From Setoptus koraiensis (lineage: Eukaryota > Arthropoda), in contig CM106585.1 of the NCBI GenBank assembly GCA_048013815.1, positions 17,422,001 to 17,486,000 on the forward strand: a stretch of DNA of 64,000 nt, given 5' to 3'. The position numbers were made by a program, and so were the translations under genes. The stretch's first letter is position 1, and each line of letters opens with the position of its first letter. Positions 25,768 through 40,900 of the stretch are shown here, one piece after another. The notes under the pieces were generated by a model that was not told where the DNA came from, made no database searches, and was given only the letters and a program-made list of their open reading frames with translations.

Positions 25768-28700
25768 ATGAGAAAATTTTATCTTTCATATTTCCAACAC
25801 ACACACACACACACGACTAATCTTGTTACTATTACATCCACTGGCGAGCAACTCATTGCCGAGCGGCCAATTTGTTGGCGCCGATTGGTCGCTTGCCATC
25901 TAACAGTTTGCTGGCGAGCCAATAAGCTGTTACATAAGACAGACTGGCCTCCAACGGACAGCCAAAAATGGACTGATGAGTGGCCAGTTTGGTGCCAAAT
26001 TAAGCCTTCATTTAGGTTGAGTGCAAGTTTAACATGGCAAGTCGCGGGATATAGTTAGAATGGCCGCAATACCAAACAGCGACACCTAGCGAGCCAGCAA
26101 TTGTTTTGGGGGCCAATGTTTTAATTTTAATTCCAATCAGCGGTCACTGTATCACTGTGTAGTGTGTTACCCAACAGATTACAGTACAAGACTAACAGAT
26201 AAGGTGGCGCCAGCAACAACTGATCCGGCTTTATTAGTTGACTGATGGTCGTTACGTAATCCGTGGCGCGTTGTGTTGTGTTGTGTTGCTCAACACAACA
26301 CACACGGGCTGGCGCGCGCCGGATTAAAATGATAAAATCTATTTTTGTATCGGTTGTTGCTGTGGTTGTTGCTGTGGTTGTTGTTGTTGTTGGAGCTTTT
26401 CGCAAACTTTGCAAAAGTTTATTTCTTTGGCACTCGCTTTGTGTGCTCGAATCGGCGATGGTGGCCCAAACGAAGCCACGACACAGGCTTCCTATGGACA
26501 CTGCCAGCCACAGCTGATAATGACCAAAAAGTTGAACAATAACTGAAAAGGCCACCGTTTCACACGCCAAACACACGTTGAATATACATATTGATATATT
26601 TATACATAAATGGATAAGTATTTGTGAGAACTCTGGCGGCAACAATGATCGTTCTGATGGTTGCTATTATTATTATTATTATCACTATTATTATCGCCAC
26701 TATTATTGCTATCATTGTTGTGTTCATTATATTCATTATGTTAACAGCGGCCACTCTCATCCGACATAATCTGTATCTCTTAACGCTGCGCCAAGGTAAT
26801 CCCTTGCCATTGCCCACTGTGTGTCCCACTGTTTTTCAGCACTATCTACTCTGTTTTATCCGTTTTACTGTTTTATCAGCAGTGTGCGGATAAAACAGAG
26901 CATATTGTCTCTCACAATTGTCAGATATGCGCACAATATGTTTTCACTTGTCTGCCCATCGCCAGCTACCTGACAAGCTACCTGACTTGTCTGACAATCA
27001 GCTGAGCCGTCAGCTGAGCTGTCGGCTGATTGTCAGCCAAAAGTATATTGTTTATCGCGCCAGTGCGTGCATTACTACAAGCAATATTACAATTACTCAC
27101 TTGTCATACGTATTTCCACACGGCACCGTGGTTGACTTGCACAGGTGACTGTTGCACAGTTGCCATTTGCAATGATTTCATTGATGACTTGGGATTTCCA
27201 CTTGCATCTTGTGGTCGCTGTCATAACGGTGGCGCCACTGGCAACACTTGCATCCCATCCACGGCCTTGGCTTATCAACGATAAGCTATCGTCCACGACA
27301 AGGGATAATGTAACCATCTCGACGATTGTTACTTACCGTTGCATTGGCAATTGTCAGTGCGCACTCTGGCTCAAGGTCACTTGACCACAACAGGTGGCGA
27401 CCGCTGACCACACCGTCGATCGGTCGTTCGATTGGCCATTTCCATTGTGCAGGTCGAGATTTTTAATTCGGCGTTCGGCGGCGTTCGGCGGCGTTCGGCG
27501 GCGTTCGGCGGCGTTCGGCGGCGTTCGGCGGCGTTCGACGGCGTTCGAATTTGGCCAGTTGCATTGGCCGCCATTCGATGGATTGGCGCGTGAGTGCGCT
27601 CCAGTTGCGCACCAAAGATCGCACCGATGCCAAGACCAATCGCTGACCAGTGACTCAGTGCCACTGACAACGGCGAGTCGGTGGTCGGCGCGCAGGAAGC
27701 CGCCGCACCGACGGAAGAGAGTCAGTTTGAGCGAGTTCGAAGCCCTCTGACAATGGCCAAACGATGCAGCGAGTGGTCAACACCGGCAATTGGTCGCTAG
27801 CCGGCCGGAGAGCGTCGAAAAGAAGCGAGCGACAGGTGCCGCTCGCTCACGAGACGCACAGGCAACCTTTGACAACGAAACAAAAGGAACGGCCGGCCAA
27901 TTTATTGTTGGCTGACACACACACACACTTGTTGCATTTCGGCCATTACAACTATTGCGCAACAGACAAACGGACAGTCCGTCAGCTGTGCAATGAAGGT
28001 GCATCGAGCTAGATAGAGTGCGTTAGAGAATGATGAGACGGCCAGACAGAGATCGGCTGCAAACCGCAACTGGCGCCGCTCAGCGCCAAGTTTCCGCTTT
28101 CTTTCATCGGCGTCCAATGAAAGATTGGCTTTCGTTGCCATTGGACAGCCCTCGCAACGGCTCAAGGTCAACGGTCACTCGATGGTCACTCAATGGTCAA
28201 CGGGCGCCACACACACGCTTTAACTCGTATTATGGTTGGTCGTACAGACGACAGCACAATACGAGATAAAGCCGAAGCGAGCGCTTGTCTGATCAATTTC
28301 GAATTTCGAATTTCGAATTGCCAGCTCGCAATCTCGAGCTGAGAATGCCCGAATGGCAATTGTATCAGGCGGAGGCGTCCACTCGCTCGGCCGGCTCGCA
28401 AAGGCCGATTCTTTTTTCTTCCTTTGCGCCGATTCCACGCATCCAATGGCAGACACAGCGCGCCACCGTTGCAACCTACGGCTCGCCTGCCAACTATCGC
28501 ATGAAAAGAATCACAAACACATCGCTGGCGTCAAGATGCATTCATCGGCTTGATAAAAAATAAAAATAAACCATTTCGTGTATCATGAGATCCGTTGGCT
28601 GTGCGTTAAACGGCCAGTGATATCAGCCTGTTGCGGTGCAAATTGCCACGCGAATTCTGCACTGGGCCGCAGCGATTCCGACGGTCGCTCGGCTGAGAAA

Positions 28701-30268
28701 ATTTGCAAAAAATTGCCCTTCAAGCGGCCATAAACAAATGAGTGTGTCGCCGCTCACCTGTGCTGTCATGAAAAAAGCAAAGCTATGAGCTGATGAGTTG
28801 AAGAGCGCCAACTCATGTATCAAGCAACAATTTATTTGCATGCCCTCGCTCTGACCATTGATACATTGTGTGTTCATTGGTCATTGGTCATTGCATCACC
28901 CGCATGTTAATGTTGTTGTTGCAGCGACGCAATGACACAACGACGCGACGGGGCAAGCGGAAATGAAAACGCTATTGTTGTGGCCAGCAGTGATGGCCGG
29001 AATGGCATCGGCCGCTGCGTCCCGTCCGGCGATCGGCCGATGACGACAATCACCGCTTGTTAGATATAAAAATAAAAACAAAATCTTCATATCGAGTCGC
29101 TCAGCTTGGTTCGTGTGTCCAGTTTGTGGGCCGTTGTCAATGCGTTCGGTACTGCAATGGCCATTCGAAGGCGCTCACTGCCAACACATCAATTTGCGAA
29201 CGGTGCCAAGTGCCGATCGCCAGCAATGAACTCGAATGCGAGCCACCAGCCGACAAACTGGACGATCCATCAATTGTGCGCCGGCCCGTCGCAGTAACCA
29301 GCCGGACAATAATGGCGCCTATACAGCCCATCGACGTTGCCCAATAAAACCCCATTGACACTGTCCGATGGAACCCGATTGGCATTGCGGCCTCGGCGCG
29401 GTTCAACTGCGTGCTCCATGGATGCAATTGCGTCAACAAATAGTGACACAAGTGACAGTTGGCCGGCCAATTCTCACGCCCGTCAGCCGGCGGCGACTCG
29501 CCAACAGTCGCACTGGTTGCTGTTAGTTGTGTTTGCTGCTGGCAGTGCCATTAATTTTTGCAACTACCTGTTGTAGCTAGATGTTGTAGCTGTTGTATTT
29601 GCAGCAGGATTCATATGATTTTGGGATTGGTAGGGTGCTGAAAGTTTTCGGCTAAAAGTGTTACCAGTGGCCACTGCATTTGCCGGCGGCAAGTTTGTGC
29701 AAAAACAACAACTCTGACAGCAACAAAAACAAAGAGAAAAAGCGATGCACTTGTGCGCTTGTTGGCCAGTGGACGCATTCAAATAATTGCAACATTTCAT
29801 TTGAGTGCGTCCTCTGATCTGTTTATTTCGACGTGTGTTTGCACATTGAAATTGCACAGTTTGGTCGCTTGTTGTCGCCGTCAAATTGCGACAGCAAAGT
29901 CGCTCGTTTGCCTTCTTCGGCTTCTAATTCCATGATCAAGCGGCCGGCTTTTGATTCTAATTCGATGATCAAGCGGCCGGCGTTAAGTGGCAAGCGAGCG
30001 TTAATTGCAAGCGAGAGTTGTCGCCAGTTGCTGGCGACCAGTTAACTGGCCAACTCGCTGATATTATATCAGTGATATCAGTGAACTAAATGTGCAACTG
30101 TCAGCGCCAGTTGGTTGAATGTGTAGTTATATATAGTGTGCTCACCTGTTCGCTGTTCGCTGGCAGGCACAGGTGAGCTGTCACAGGTCGCTTTGCTCGA
30201 TGACAAACGACACACTGACTGGCGAGACTGACGAGAGAGACCGACGAGAGAGACCGACGAGAGAGACC

Positions 30269-30305
<37 letters not shown>

Positions 30306-30598
30306 CGAAAAGGCCAGTGACAAGTCAATATTTGTTCACTTGTTTGTTTGCATTGGCTGTTGGCAGTCGCATAAATAGTGGCTGTCGTAGACAAGTCGGC
30401 CGATGCTCCCACAGCAGAAGGGAGAGGAGAACAGCCATGAGAGGGCCATGGAGAGGCCAGAAAAGGGAGCAAAAGATAGGAGAGGCCAGAAAAGGGAGCA
30501 AAAGATAGGATAAGAAAAGAACAGAGAAGAAAAGAACAGAGTGCGTCGGTCGGCTGTTAACGAGCCGCACCAAACAATAAACTGGCCATGCTCGCTTG

Positions 30599-30656
<58 letters not shown>

Positions 30657-33600
30657 CTGAATTATCTCACTGGCGAGCACATCGCCAGACTACAAAACTC
30701 ACAATCTAATGCACACAAAATGCACTACAACTCGGCCATCATAACACTGTTATCACAACACCAGATCCATTAGACACACGCTACCTGTATTACACCTAAT
30801 ATATTACACTGTGCCGGTATTAGACTCACCTGTGCTCACCTGTGCTCATTACCTGTGCTGTCGAGTGGTGTTGTCGAGACTCGAGAGAAGCCCTTGCACG
30901 AGTGAGCACAAGTGCTGTCGCATGACCACTCACTCTCTCTCTCTCTCTCATGCTTTTAATACATATCTATTATATGTATTGTATGTGTCACTTGTGTGTA
31001 TCATGGCAAGCTCTTACACTTACTTGTTACTGTGATACAGTTACTTGTTACTGTGATACAGTTACTGTTTGCACACAATTATAACGAGACACGAATAATG
31101 ATTTAAATGAGGCACTCATATGCAAATTAGCTCATTGTGCTCGCAGGGTGTCGCTGGGCCAAGACGCTGGGTGTTTTATTGGCGCTTGCTCAACGATCGC
31201 CGGCCTCAACGGTCACAACAAGACTCATATTGTTGCCATTGTAGCATCAAGCAATTGTGCAAGCATCGACCTGTTGCACACGCAAGCTCCAAGCCAAAAT
31301 TTAGCTCAAACACTAAACACAAACAATCATCTGATAATCATAATTTTACCGTTTTGTCTATTTTAATTTATATCAATTCAATCACGTTACGTTCAATCTC
31401 GCAACAACGCGCACAATAACGCATAACAACGCATAATAACGCATAACAACGCATAACAACGCATAACAACGCATAACAACGCATAACAACGCATTATAAC
31501 GCATATTAACGCATAATCAACAACAGCAGCGGCATCATCGTCGTCAGCCAGCAGCGCAAGTGGCCAAAAGAAATCGTCCTACCTTCACCTGTTTGAATTG
31601 GCTTTCAGTTCGCGAAATCAACGGAGAAGTCGCATTAAGGCAGCAGCAACAACAACAACAACGGACACCGTCCAACAATCGTCGTGTTCAGGTAAGCAAT
31701 GGGCATTATCTCATTAGATCACTATTGTGCATCACGGATTGTTTATATATTTGTTTATGTGTGTGTGCTGGCAATAATAGTAATAATATTATTTGTTGGT
31801 TGTGATTAGTTGTGACTGAACAGCAAACTATGGCAATCGCAAATGTTGCTGTTGCTGTTGTTATTGTTTGGCCGATGATTGTGTGATTGCGAGTCGCCGT
31901 TTGCCGGTTGCTGGTTGAGAGTGACCCCGAATTGGTGTGTTAGCTCAACAACAGTTGCAGTTAACATTAAGTGAGTTATATAATAATGAGATCAAGGTGA
32001 AAGTGGCACAAGTGGCGTGCCGTTGCCAATCGCAACAAACAAAACAACAAGTGTGCCGTACAGTCCACTGTCCACTGTCAATGGACACAGTCTAATAACG
32101 GCACCAATGCAGCACACTGATCATTAGTGTGACTAATGTAACACGATCCATCGTGACCATAATTATTTAGATTAGCTTAAAATTAGATCAACTCACCTGT
32201 TGAAATGACTCTGTTAATTGGGCTCGAACGAGGCGCCTCTTATAACAACTTGTGCCTCTAATAGCCCATTGATAACGTTACGTAACACAGCAACAGGTGC
32301 AGCCTGAAAGTCAGCCGAGAGTCAGCCCAAAGTCAGCTGAGAGTCGACTGAACGGTTGCGTAACTGGTTGTGTCACCGATTGGAGCGCTAGTTGTCGTGG
32401 CCAGTGTGTTGCCACGACAGTGTGTTGTTAGTGTCCGCAACAGTGGCCAGCAACGAGTCGCTCATGGTGCCAATGTCGTCCACTTGATCGCGCTCTATTC
32501 CAATGAGATCGATTCCAATGGGGGCCTTTGGCGAACGAAGCGGCCTAATTCAAGTGCTCAGAGAACAAACAATAAGTTGCGAGCGACGATATGCCAAGAT
32601 AAAACAGATAACGTTACACGATATAAACTTATCTGACGCACTTGGCAAGACAAACGATCGGCACTGGACGTGATGTGCAATGGGTGCAATAGCGAGCCAA
32701 CTCGACAATTGCCCGCTCAATTGAATGCTGACCATCAGCTAGATGAAGGGGCTGTTGTAACGGTCAGCATCATGCCTCTCGAATGGAGAGTCTCCATTCG
32801 AGACTGTTTAGCGATCTCGATCTGATTTACAATTCCAATTGGAATGAGCGGTCGTGCCGGTGCCTTGCAAAGTGGCCACTTGTGCCCGCTTGTTACTTAT
32901 CTCGTCATCGTGCCAACTAACGAGAACAAATTGCACTATCCGTTCAGTTTTCATCTGGCACCGAGCGGCCAGAGCGACCCACTGCGCACCATGCAAATGC
33001 AACGGCCGACAAAATGCAACGGCCGGCAAAATGCAACGGCCGACAAAATGCAAAACAGATAAAATCTCGCTGGCCGCTTGTTTGCAGCGCCCATTAATTT
33101 GGTGTTGCCATTATTCTGGCCAGATCAATTGAGAGATTTACTCTCTCGCTCTCAATTGATGGCAACGTGAACTGGCAACGTGAACAACAAATCAGCTGCG
33201 AGCACCCTCGCCAGTGTCATGACTTGGCGGCCGGTGCGCAGAGTTTTAATGACAACTCGTTGATTAGCGCAATTTGTTGCGTTCACATTAGCATTCAATG
33301 AGAGATGGCGCTCGAGATTTCGCTCTCATTTGCAGCAGCAACAACAACGGAAACAACAACACCCGCAACAACAACAACAGAGATAACGGCCAATGATTAG
33401 AGCGACACGATTCAGCCTTGTTCGGCGCAACTAGTGGCCACCGGAAACAATGGCCAATTGTGTGCTGGTGCAAGCGCCATCGATTGCTTATTAATATTGT
33501 TGCGCGCGCAAAGATGGCGAGATAAACAAATATTGCGCCACCATAATCGTCCAGTTACAATCGTTTGATTATCACTCGATTACATAACTGTGGCCGCGCG

Positions 33601-34887
33601 AATCGAGACAATTTTCGCAAAAGCTTCCCATAAAGTTGTGCGCATGAATGATAGCCAGGCAAACATATCTGGTCTGGCAAACATATAATGTTATGTGTCC
33701 ATGTGTTTCCATTGTTAGCCCTTTGTTTCTGTTGCCTGCACCCATCTCATGGCATCTCATGGTGCCTCGATCCTATTTGGCATTGCCCAATCACTCGATG
33801 CTATTATCTAACGTCTATACACTCTTTTCTTCTGTATGTGATATTCATCTTGGTGCCATATGGACGGAATAGCAGTCGACGATAAGACACCGACCAACAA
33901 CAGCAACAACAACAACAACAACAACCAATGGTTAGATAAAAGTCAAACTAACGACAACAATCAGCTGTCGCCAACAAATGCACACCCACTAGCGCCATCA
34001 TCGGCAACAACTGCCACTGCGACAACACCGGCCACTGCCAGCAGCGCCACAACAGCCACAGGAAGTGACCAGGCCGGCCAACAGCAGCAGCAACAACAAT
34101 TCAAAAAATTGTTGCCGCTCAACAAACAAACGGAATCGCCAGAAATCAAATCAAGGTGAGCCCAGTCATTGACTATTGCTCTACATGCTAAAGTGAGCGA
34201 AGGAGAGTGTTATATAATTACCATTTTTACTAGTCGAGACTCCATAGCGGGGGCGATCATCGCAATGAGCCAACGACAAAAACAAAGCCACTGGCAACTG
34301 TAATTGCAGCCAATGATTTATGTGCGCTTTGTTTTCGTTTGTGGCTTCGTTTGTTTATTTGTTCATTTTGGGTTCTTTTTCTCTGTGTGTGTGTATATAG
34401 ATAAAGAGAAAATAATAAAAATTTGCGTCGCTGTTGCGACGACAATTCAGACAATTCGAAAACAACGACAGCCCAATGATAAGCGCGTCGAAAATAGTCG
34501 GCATAGTGTGTAAACATTGACACACAGTTGGTGTCACTTTTGTCAGTGTCGCCAATATTGTTTGCGTGTTTGCTTGCACAACCGGAAACGCCGTGGTTGC
34601 CAATGGCAGCAGCGAGCGATTTCGTGTCTCGTCCATGAGCATTTATCCGCGTCTATGCGCGTCTGTGCGAGACGCAACGCACTGACTTGGCAAACTGTCT
34701 GAACAGTCTGAAGGGCCTTTGCTGGCCTTGACACGAAACAATTGATCACAAATGCGCATTGATTTTTGAAATCCCATAATAGCTAGTGGCTGGCGGGCTA
34801 TTATTATCGGATTAGTCAGCATAAAATGACGACCACCAGCGCACGAAACAAACACAACAACAACGACAACAACAACAACAACAACAA

Positions 34888-34942
<55 letters not shown>

Positions 34943-37900
34943 AAATGGGCGAATGTGACGCTAATCAGGCGCTGCCAGTGACTGGCATAATGGTGCCGAT
35001 TATTAAAAGATTCGGCTACGATTGCGCTATCTTGTCAGTGATTGTATTGTTTTTGAAACTTGTGTAATTAGAGGGCACAATCAGTCGAGACGTCGACAGG
35101 TATCGTTTTTGTGGTTAAATAACCGGTGACAGCTGTGTGCCGGCGACACATTCGAGATAATCAGTCAATAAATCAGTTTGTTGTGATCAATTGACATTGT
35201 GAGAGCAAGCCCCAACTGCCAACAGCCACAGTGAGAGCGGATTATTTTTAGTCGCGATTCGCGAAGCGATCGACCAATCGATTAGATCGAACGCATGTCA
35301 ATGCCGACGAAGCGACTCGCGTAAATTCTCGATTGATCCGATCGACATAGCGAGATGCCAATTTGCTCGTTTCTTGATGCAACAAGCAAACAACAAACGA
35401 AGACGACAGAAACTCTAACAAATAAACGCTCTAACAATAATCGCTGCTGATATCAATATGCAAGCGCAACATTTACATTTGAATGTTTTCTTTTGCTGTT
35501 GCTGTTGCTGTTGCTGTTGTCGTCGTTGCTGTTGTTGTCGTTGCCGTTGTTGTCGTTGCTGTTGTTGCGCGACCCTGAAAACGGTTTCCATGGTTACCTG
35601 CATGCCAGAGAGAGAGAGAGAGAGAATGGATGTGTAGAGATAAGAAGGCAACATCAACCAGTTTGCAATGCCATTCAGCGTGGCAACAACCAACAAAGGC
35701 ACACAGAGTTAATTATGATGATCAAATCATAACGGGTTCACTAACTGGTCTATTTACTACTGCTGGCCAACCATTCATAATTCATTTATTTATTTTTACA
35801 CACACGCACACGCAGAGAATAACGGGCCAAACATCGCAATAAATCTGTGCCTGTGTCTTGGCAACAGGTGAATCGGCAGCTAGCCAACGTGCGCTTGCTT
35901 GTCGAATGCTTGCAGCAATTGATACATGATACAGACGTAACAATTGTTGCATGTTATAACAAATCAATTACATCTATTTGGGCCTCTCTCTTATATTTGG
36001 TATTCACCATTCAATATGCCGATCGATTATCAATGTTACCTGCTGGCTGTAGCATTTGCCATGCACAGACAATATTTAAATAACAAACAGTTTTCGGGTA
36101 ACGTTCGCATAGTATTGAGATAATGTGCACACTGGGCATATGTAAATGCTATTGGCGTGCGGTTGTAATTTAATTACGACCATAGAGCAGTCACACTAAA
36201 AAGAGTCTTACTTTGCAGTGTTAGGCTAAACACACACGAGCACAGACAAACAAAGCGACAAGAAACAAGGTAGCGAAAAGAGATAAATAAATATTAAGTT
36301 ATCGCACGCTCATTATGAGCGCACACGATAATTATAATTATGCAATTGAACAATAACAAACAAACCGATTTGCACAAACTGTGCCGCTGGCTGTGCCACT
36401 TGCACAAGTAACGGTTCGTTGTCTATTTAATTTGAATAATACTCATATAATTGATTGTTGTTGTTGTTCGCATCAACAATTATCATGACAGCAAACATAA
36501 CTGGCCAACAGTTACAATGATAGTGGCTCTTGATTGATACTTGTTGTCGCTCTTGTTTGCTCACCTGTTGCTCACCTGTTGCTCACAATAAACCGGCCGA
36601 GGCAACAATATAAACAATGCACAGTGTGCCAAAGATTGTCTTGTTCATTGGTAACGTCATTATGATTATTTTGGCGCCGTCATTTGACCCATAAGTTATG
36701 GCCAACAATGGCCACCATACGCACAATGGCATTCGCACAGGTGAGCTATTTCCACGACAGGTGACTCACAATACAGTCAGATACAGTGTTGGTGTTGTTG
36801 TTGGTGTTGGTGCCAATGCCAGTGTTAGTGCCAGTGCCAGTGTTAGCGCCAGTTACTGCACTGGGCAGTCAGAGCAGAGCGCCAATTGACAAGATTCTTG
36901 TCAAGATTTTGTCAAGTGTGAGTGGCAACTCTCAGTTTCGCCAGCGCTCTCTGTTGGCTCTTGTGTGTGTGTTCTCTGTTGTGTTGTCGTTGTTCGCTCT
37001 CTTCGTTCTTTTTGTTTGTCTTGGCAGCTCGAGGCTCGAAGCTCGAAGCTCGAGCGACGCTCAGCTGGCCAGCGACCGACACATCGGCAGTCGGTGCGTT
37101 TCCCACGTAGCCGTTGCTGGCCACGCCGTCACGCAACAGCCGCCCTTGATTGTGATAGTCGGTGCCCCGTCGGCTCGCCACTCGACTGGCGAGCCGTTCG
37201 CCGAGACGCCGGCAGCTTAGCAAGCGCTTCGAACGCTTCGAACGCTTCAAAGCGCTCGCAGCGCTCCAACGCAGCCCAAGTGAAGTGTTCGGTCTAAGCG
37301 AGCTTGCAATTTTTCCACAATTCGCGCTCCCAATTGCAGCTCAAATGGAGCTTCCAGCCAGCGAGCTTAATTGTGTGTGTCCATGGCGGCCAGTGTGAGC
37401 CAGCCTTGCCATGGCCACTTGATCTTGATAATGAATTCTTTATTTTCTGCTGTCTCCTGTGCTGTCGTTTTGTTTCGTTGGTAGCGTGCCCATTCTTTGT
37501 GTGCCACGGCTGGCCGGCCCATTACGCCAGCCAGCCGGCCCATTACGCCACCCGGCCGGCCCGTAATGCCGGCCGGCCGCAACACTCAAGACTGGAGGAT
37601 AACATTATAATGGCGCAAGACACACGCAGCCAGCGACGCAAAGCGCGCCCGAGCCAAGCTGTTGAAAATGCTTACTTAATTATGGACATACCCAGGCGCT
37701 ACCAAGTTAATCGAATGCGCTACCTGTCCGCAATTGGACATTGGCAACTGGCCAGCGGTTGCATGGCCTGTCAATTGGCCAGTAGCAAGTAGCCGGCGAG
37801 CCGGGGATTACGGGCAGGCACCGATGATTATGATGGCCAGACAATGATGAGATATTAATGATGATAATGGACATGAGGGATTAAGTTGTTGTTGTGGTCG

Positions 37901-40900
37901 TCGTTGCTATGTTTAGCCGTCTGGCCGTCGGTCGCCCGTTTGGAGGTCAAGTATCAATATTATGACGGATGATGAATAATAACAATAACGGTTGCGCCGG
38001 CCGACGCGCCGCCCGACACGCTGGCCGGCGCGTCTCATCATTAACCTGTCGGGACAGCGCCATCGTTTGGCGAGTTGCGGCCCGGCCCGAGCGGCCGCAA
38101 CTCGAGCCGGCCGGTCGCCGGGCATGAGTTTGTTGCTGGCAGCAGCAGCAGCAGCAGTAACAAACTGATTGGCAATTGCGGCGCTCGATTGCCAAGGCCA
38201 GTGATAAATTGGCAATATCTAAACAACGGCCGCGGAGATTATCGAAAAGTGAGCGACTGACCGGACATAACTCGTCTGGCGTTATGATTGATTCACATCA
38301 CTTAAATAGATGGATATATTTATGAGTATTGCCGCTGATGATGAATTCATCAACAGCAACAACAATTACAACGAATCACGATCGCTCGACTGTCTATTTT
38401 TGAAGCCAATGTCGGTCCAATGTCGGTCCAGTGTCGGCCGGCCAGCATTGCATGGCCGACATTGGATGGCCAGCGTTGGATGGCCAGCGTCGGATGGACG
38501 GTGCCGGTGAAACGCGCCAAAGCAAACAGACCTAGAATTCTTTTGCCGTCCGCAATTCTTTTTGCCCACTGACCACTGACCACCGACCGCCGACCACTAT
38601 CCACTGGAACACATTGGGCCCGAAAGAATCGCACTGACCACTGCGCAACTCTCTCGCTCTAACGCCTGATGGCCGTACGAGCCAATCGCGAGCGTCTGGC
38701 CGGCGCTCGTCAGGCCGATTGGCCGGGTGAACCATATTTGCGAACACAATAGTGAAATAGTGCGAAACATTGCGAAATGTTTTCTGTTCGCCGTACACTT
38801 TACACAATCATTAGGCTCGCTCACGACGACCCAAACACTGCCCCCGCCACCACCGTTATCCGTCTGTTACGTAATGATGGCCACAGCTCGAGACGCAACA
38901 CTTGCTCCCTTCGAATCCATTATTTCAGAGCGAATTACTTCGGAGGGAATCATTTCTTAGGGAGTTATTTCGGGAGGGCACTATTACGGGAGAAATTAGA
39001 GATCTCAGCACTGGATGAGAGTGCCCAATCGGGCCGGCCACCTCTTCGGGCATGAACGGAACACAACAGTGTGTCGGGTAATAATTTGAACAAAATTCAT
39101 GCCAGGCCAACAGCGCCTGATTAGATGATGAACTGGGCCGTCGAGCGACTATGCCCAGACGATTACAATTGTGGCCATTTATGGTGCAATCATTAGCGAT
39201 GAGCCAGCATTTCGGTCGGTGGCTCTCGATTGCCAGTGGGACACAACAAACCGACCAAACCAAAGTCAGCTCGTCCGGTCCGGTGTGACCTTCAAAGAGC
39301 TCGCTCGTTTGCTGCTCGTCGCCGAGACACAAATTGGCAAGACGCAATTGGCCAGACACAAATAATATGTAATATATTTGGCACAATGACACGCTCGTTT
39401 GGCGGCCACGTAGCCGCGGCCCGAGTCCGTTTGACAGTATGGAACGAGTCACTTTTGGCCCGAAATTTCGAGCCAAATTCGAGCCAAATTCGACCAATTT
39501 CGAGCCGAGTTTCGAGCCGAGTTTCGAGCCGAGTTTCGAGCCGAGTTTCGAGCCGAGTTTCGAGGTCTATTCCGAGCCAAAAGTGAGAAGCGGAAAAGTG
39601 AGCGGGCAACGCTGGTCAGCGGTGTCGCATTTCAGATGGTCCAAATTTAGATAATGCTGATCGCTAATTGTTGCTGATTAATTATCAATTCCAATCGTTT
39701 GTCTGTTTGTTCGTCTGTTTGTTTTTCTGTTGGTCTGGTCCGCGAAAATGAGCGCCGATTTCACTGATTATTATGCAAATTTCGTCGGTCAACTTGTTAC
39801 TTTTGGCCCGTCTATATATCTGGTAACTGTGAGCATATTTGCGTCGCGCGTAAACACACAAACAGCCTCGGGCCGACGACGCCTCGAGCTAGCAACTGGC
39901 GCCAGCTTGGTCAGCCGATTTATTTTATTAATTTAGTCGCTGATACTGGGCAACCTGTGATAATTAGCATAACAGTGGCCATGGACAGTGTTGGTGTTGA
40001 TTAATTAATCGCCTTGTCCCGTTGACGATGCCATAACTCTTGCCTTGGTGATGTGTTCATATGAATTGCACACAATTGCATGTTAGATGCAATCGCTTGG
40101 CATGCTAATTTATGGCATTGTCATTATGGTCATGGCAGCATTGTTGTTGGCTTGTGACTCACAAGTTGTGAGCGATATTGTCGTTGTTGTTGTTGTTGTT
40201 CAAGTCAATTGAGCCGACAAATAACTAGCCGCAACGGCTAATTAACCAACTAATCAATTAACTAATTAATCCAGTCCAATGTCCACACATAAGCAACAAC
40301 ATGTGTCGCGCAAATATGATTGTTGTTCATCTCGCTTCACTTCACCTCACCTCACCTCACTTCACCTGGCTTCACTTCGGCTGGCTTCACGCCTCGGCGA
40401 ATCTGTCTGGCCGCTAGCCATTGGCCAATGACGACCATGGCTGATCATGATAGTGCTGATACATAACAAGACAATATGCTCTCGTTTTATCACACACACA
40501 CACACACTAACAAGCCAATTGAGTCACTTGTGAGTCACAAATTGTCAAGACAACTCACATTTGTGACTCACAAATGGCTGCTGGTATCACCGGCTTCGTT
40601 GTCAAGGTGAAGCCAACAAACTGGCCAGCATCCTATTTGCGAATAGTAGTTATTATATCTCATCATATATTGATCATTCGTGAGACAATAAAGGGTTTCC
40701 TTGTTGGCGCATCCAAACCGGCGAGAGTGGCGCCATCCAGCGACAATTCGGCAACAATGCAGCCAGTGAGTCAGTCTGACACAAGTTGTGCGATTGCGGC
40801 AGCCGCCAAACGAATGTATTGCCGACACAAGAATCTTGTGACAAGTGATACAAGTGACAGAGCTATGACAGTTGCCAACAGTCGACATTCCGACAGTTGA

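Larger units (their letters stand above)
20952..31526 (+). other. RhoGEF intron 2, about 10.6 kb
   Basis: No convincing nested gene on either strand. It contains minisatellites (22190-22400, 25181-25219, 25463-25549, 27467-27548, 31409-31520), CA/TG and GA microsatellites, hairpins (21360, 26277, 26849, 26991), five TTACGTAA palindromes and many CTCACCTG words. Confidence 0.65.
31692..33875 (+). other. RhoGEF intron 3
   Basis: No gene seen. Holds hairpins at 32777 and 33124, a 17-bp minisatellite at 32995 and one TTACGTAA at 32278-32285. Confidence 0.6.

Noticed and set aside
26127-26645. 172-codon minus-strand frame
   Set aside because: Thr run from a TTG repeat and no recognisable domain.
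38925-39497. 190-codon minus-strand frame in intron 4
   Set aside because: Least repetitive of the intronic frames, but the ends are repeat-derived (SLRNDSLRSNSL) and no family is recognised.
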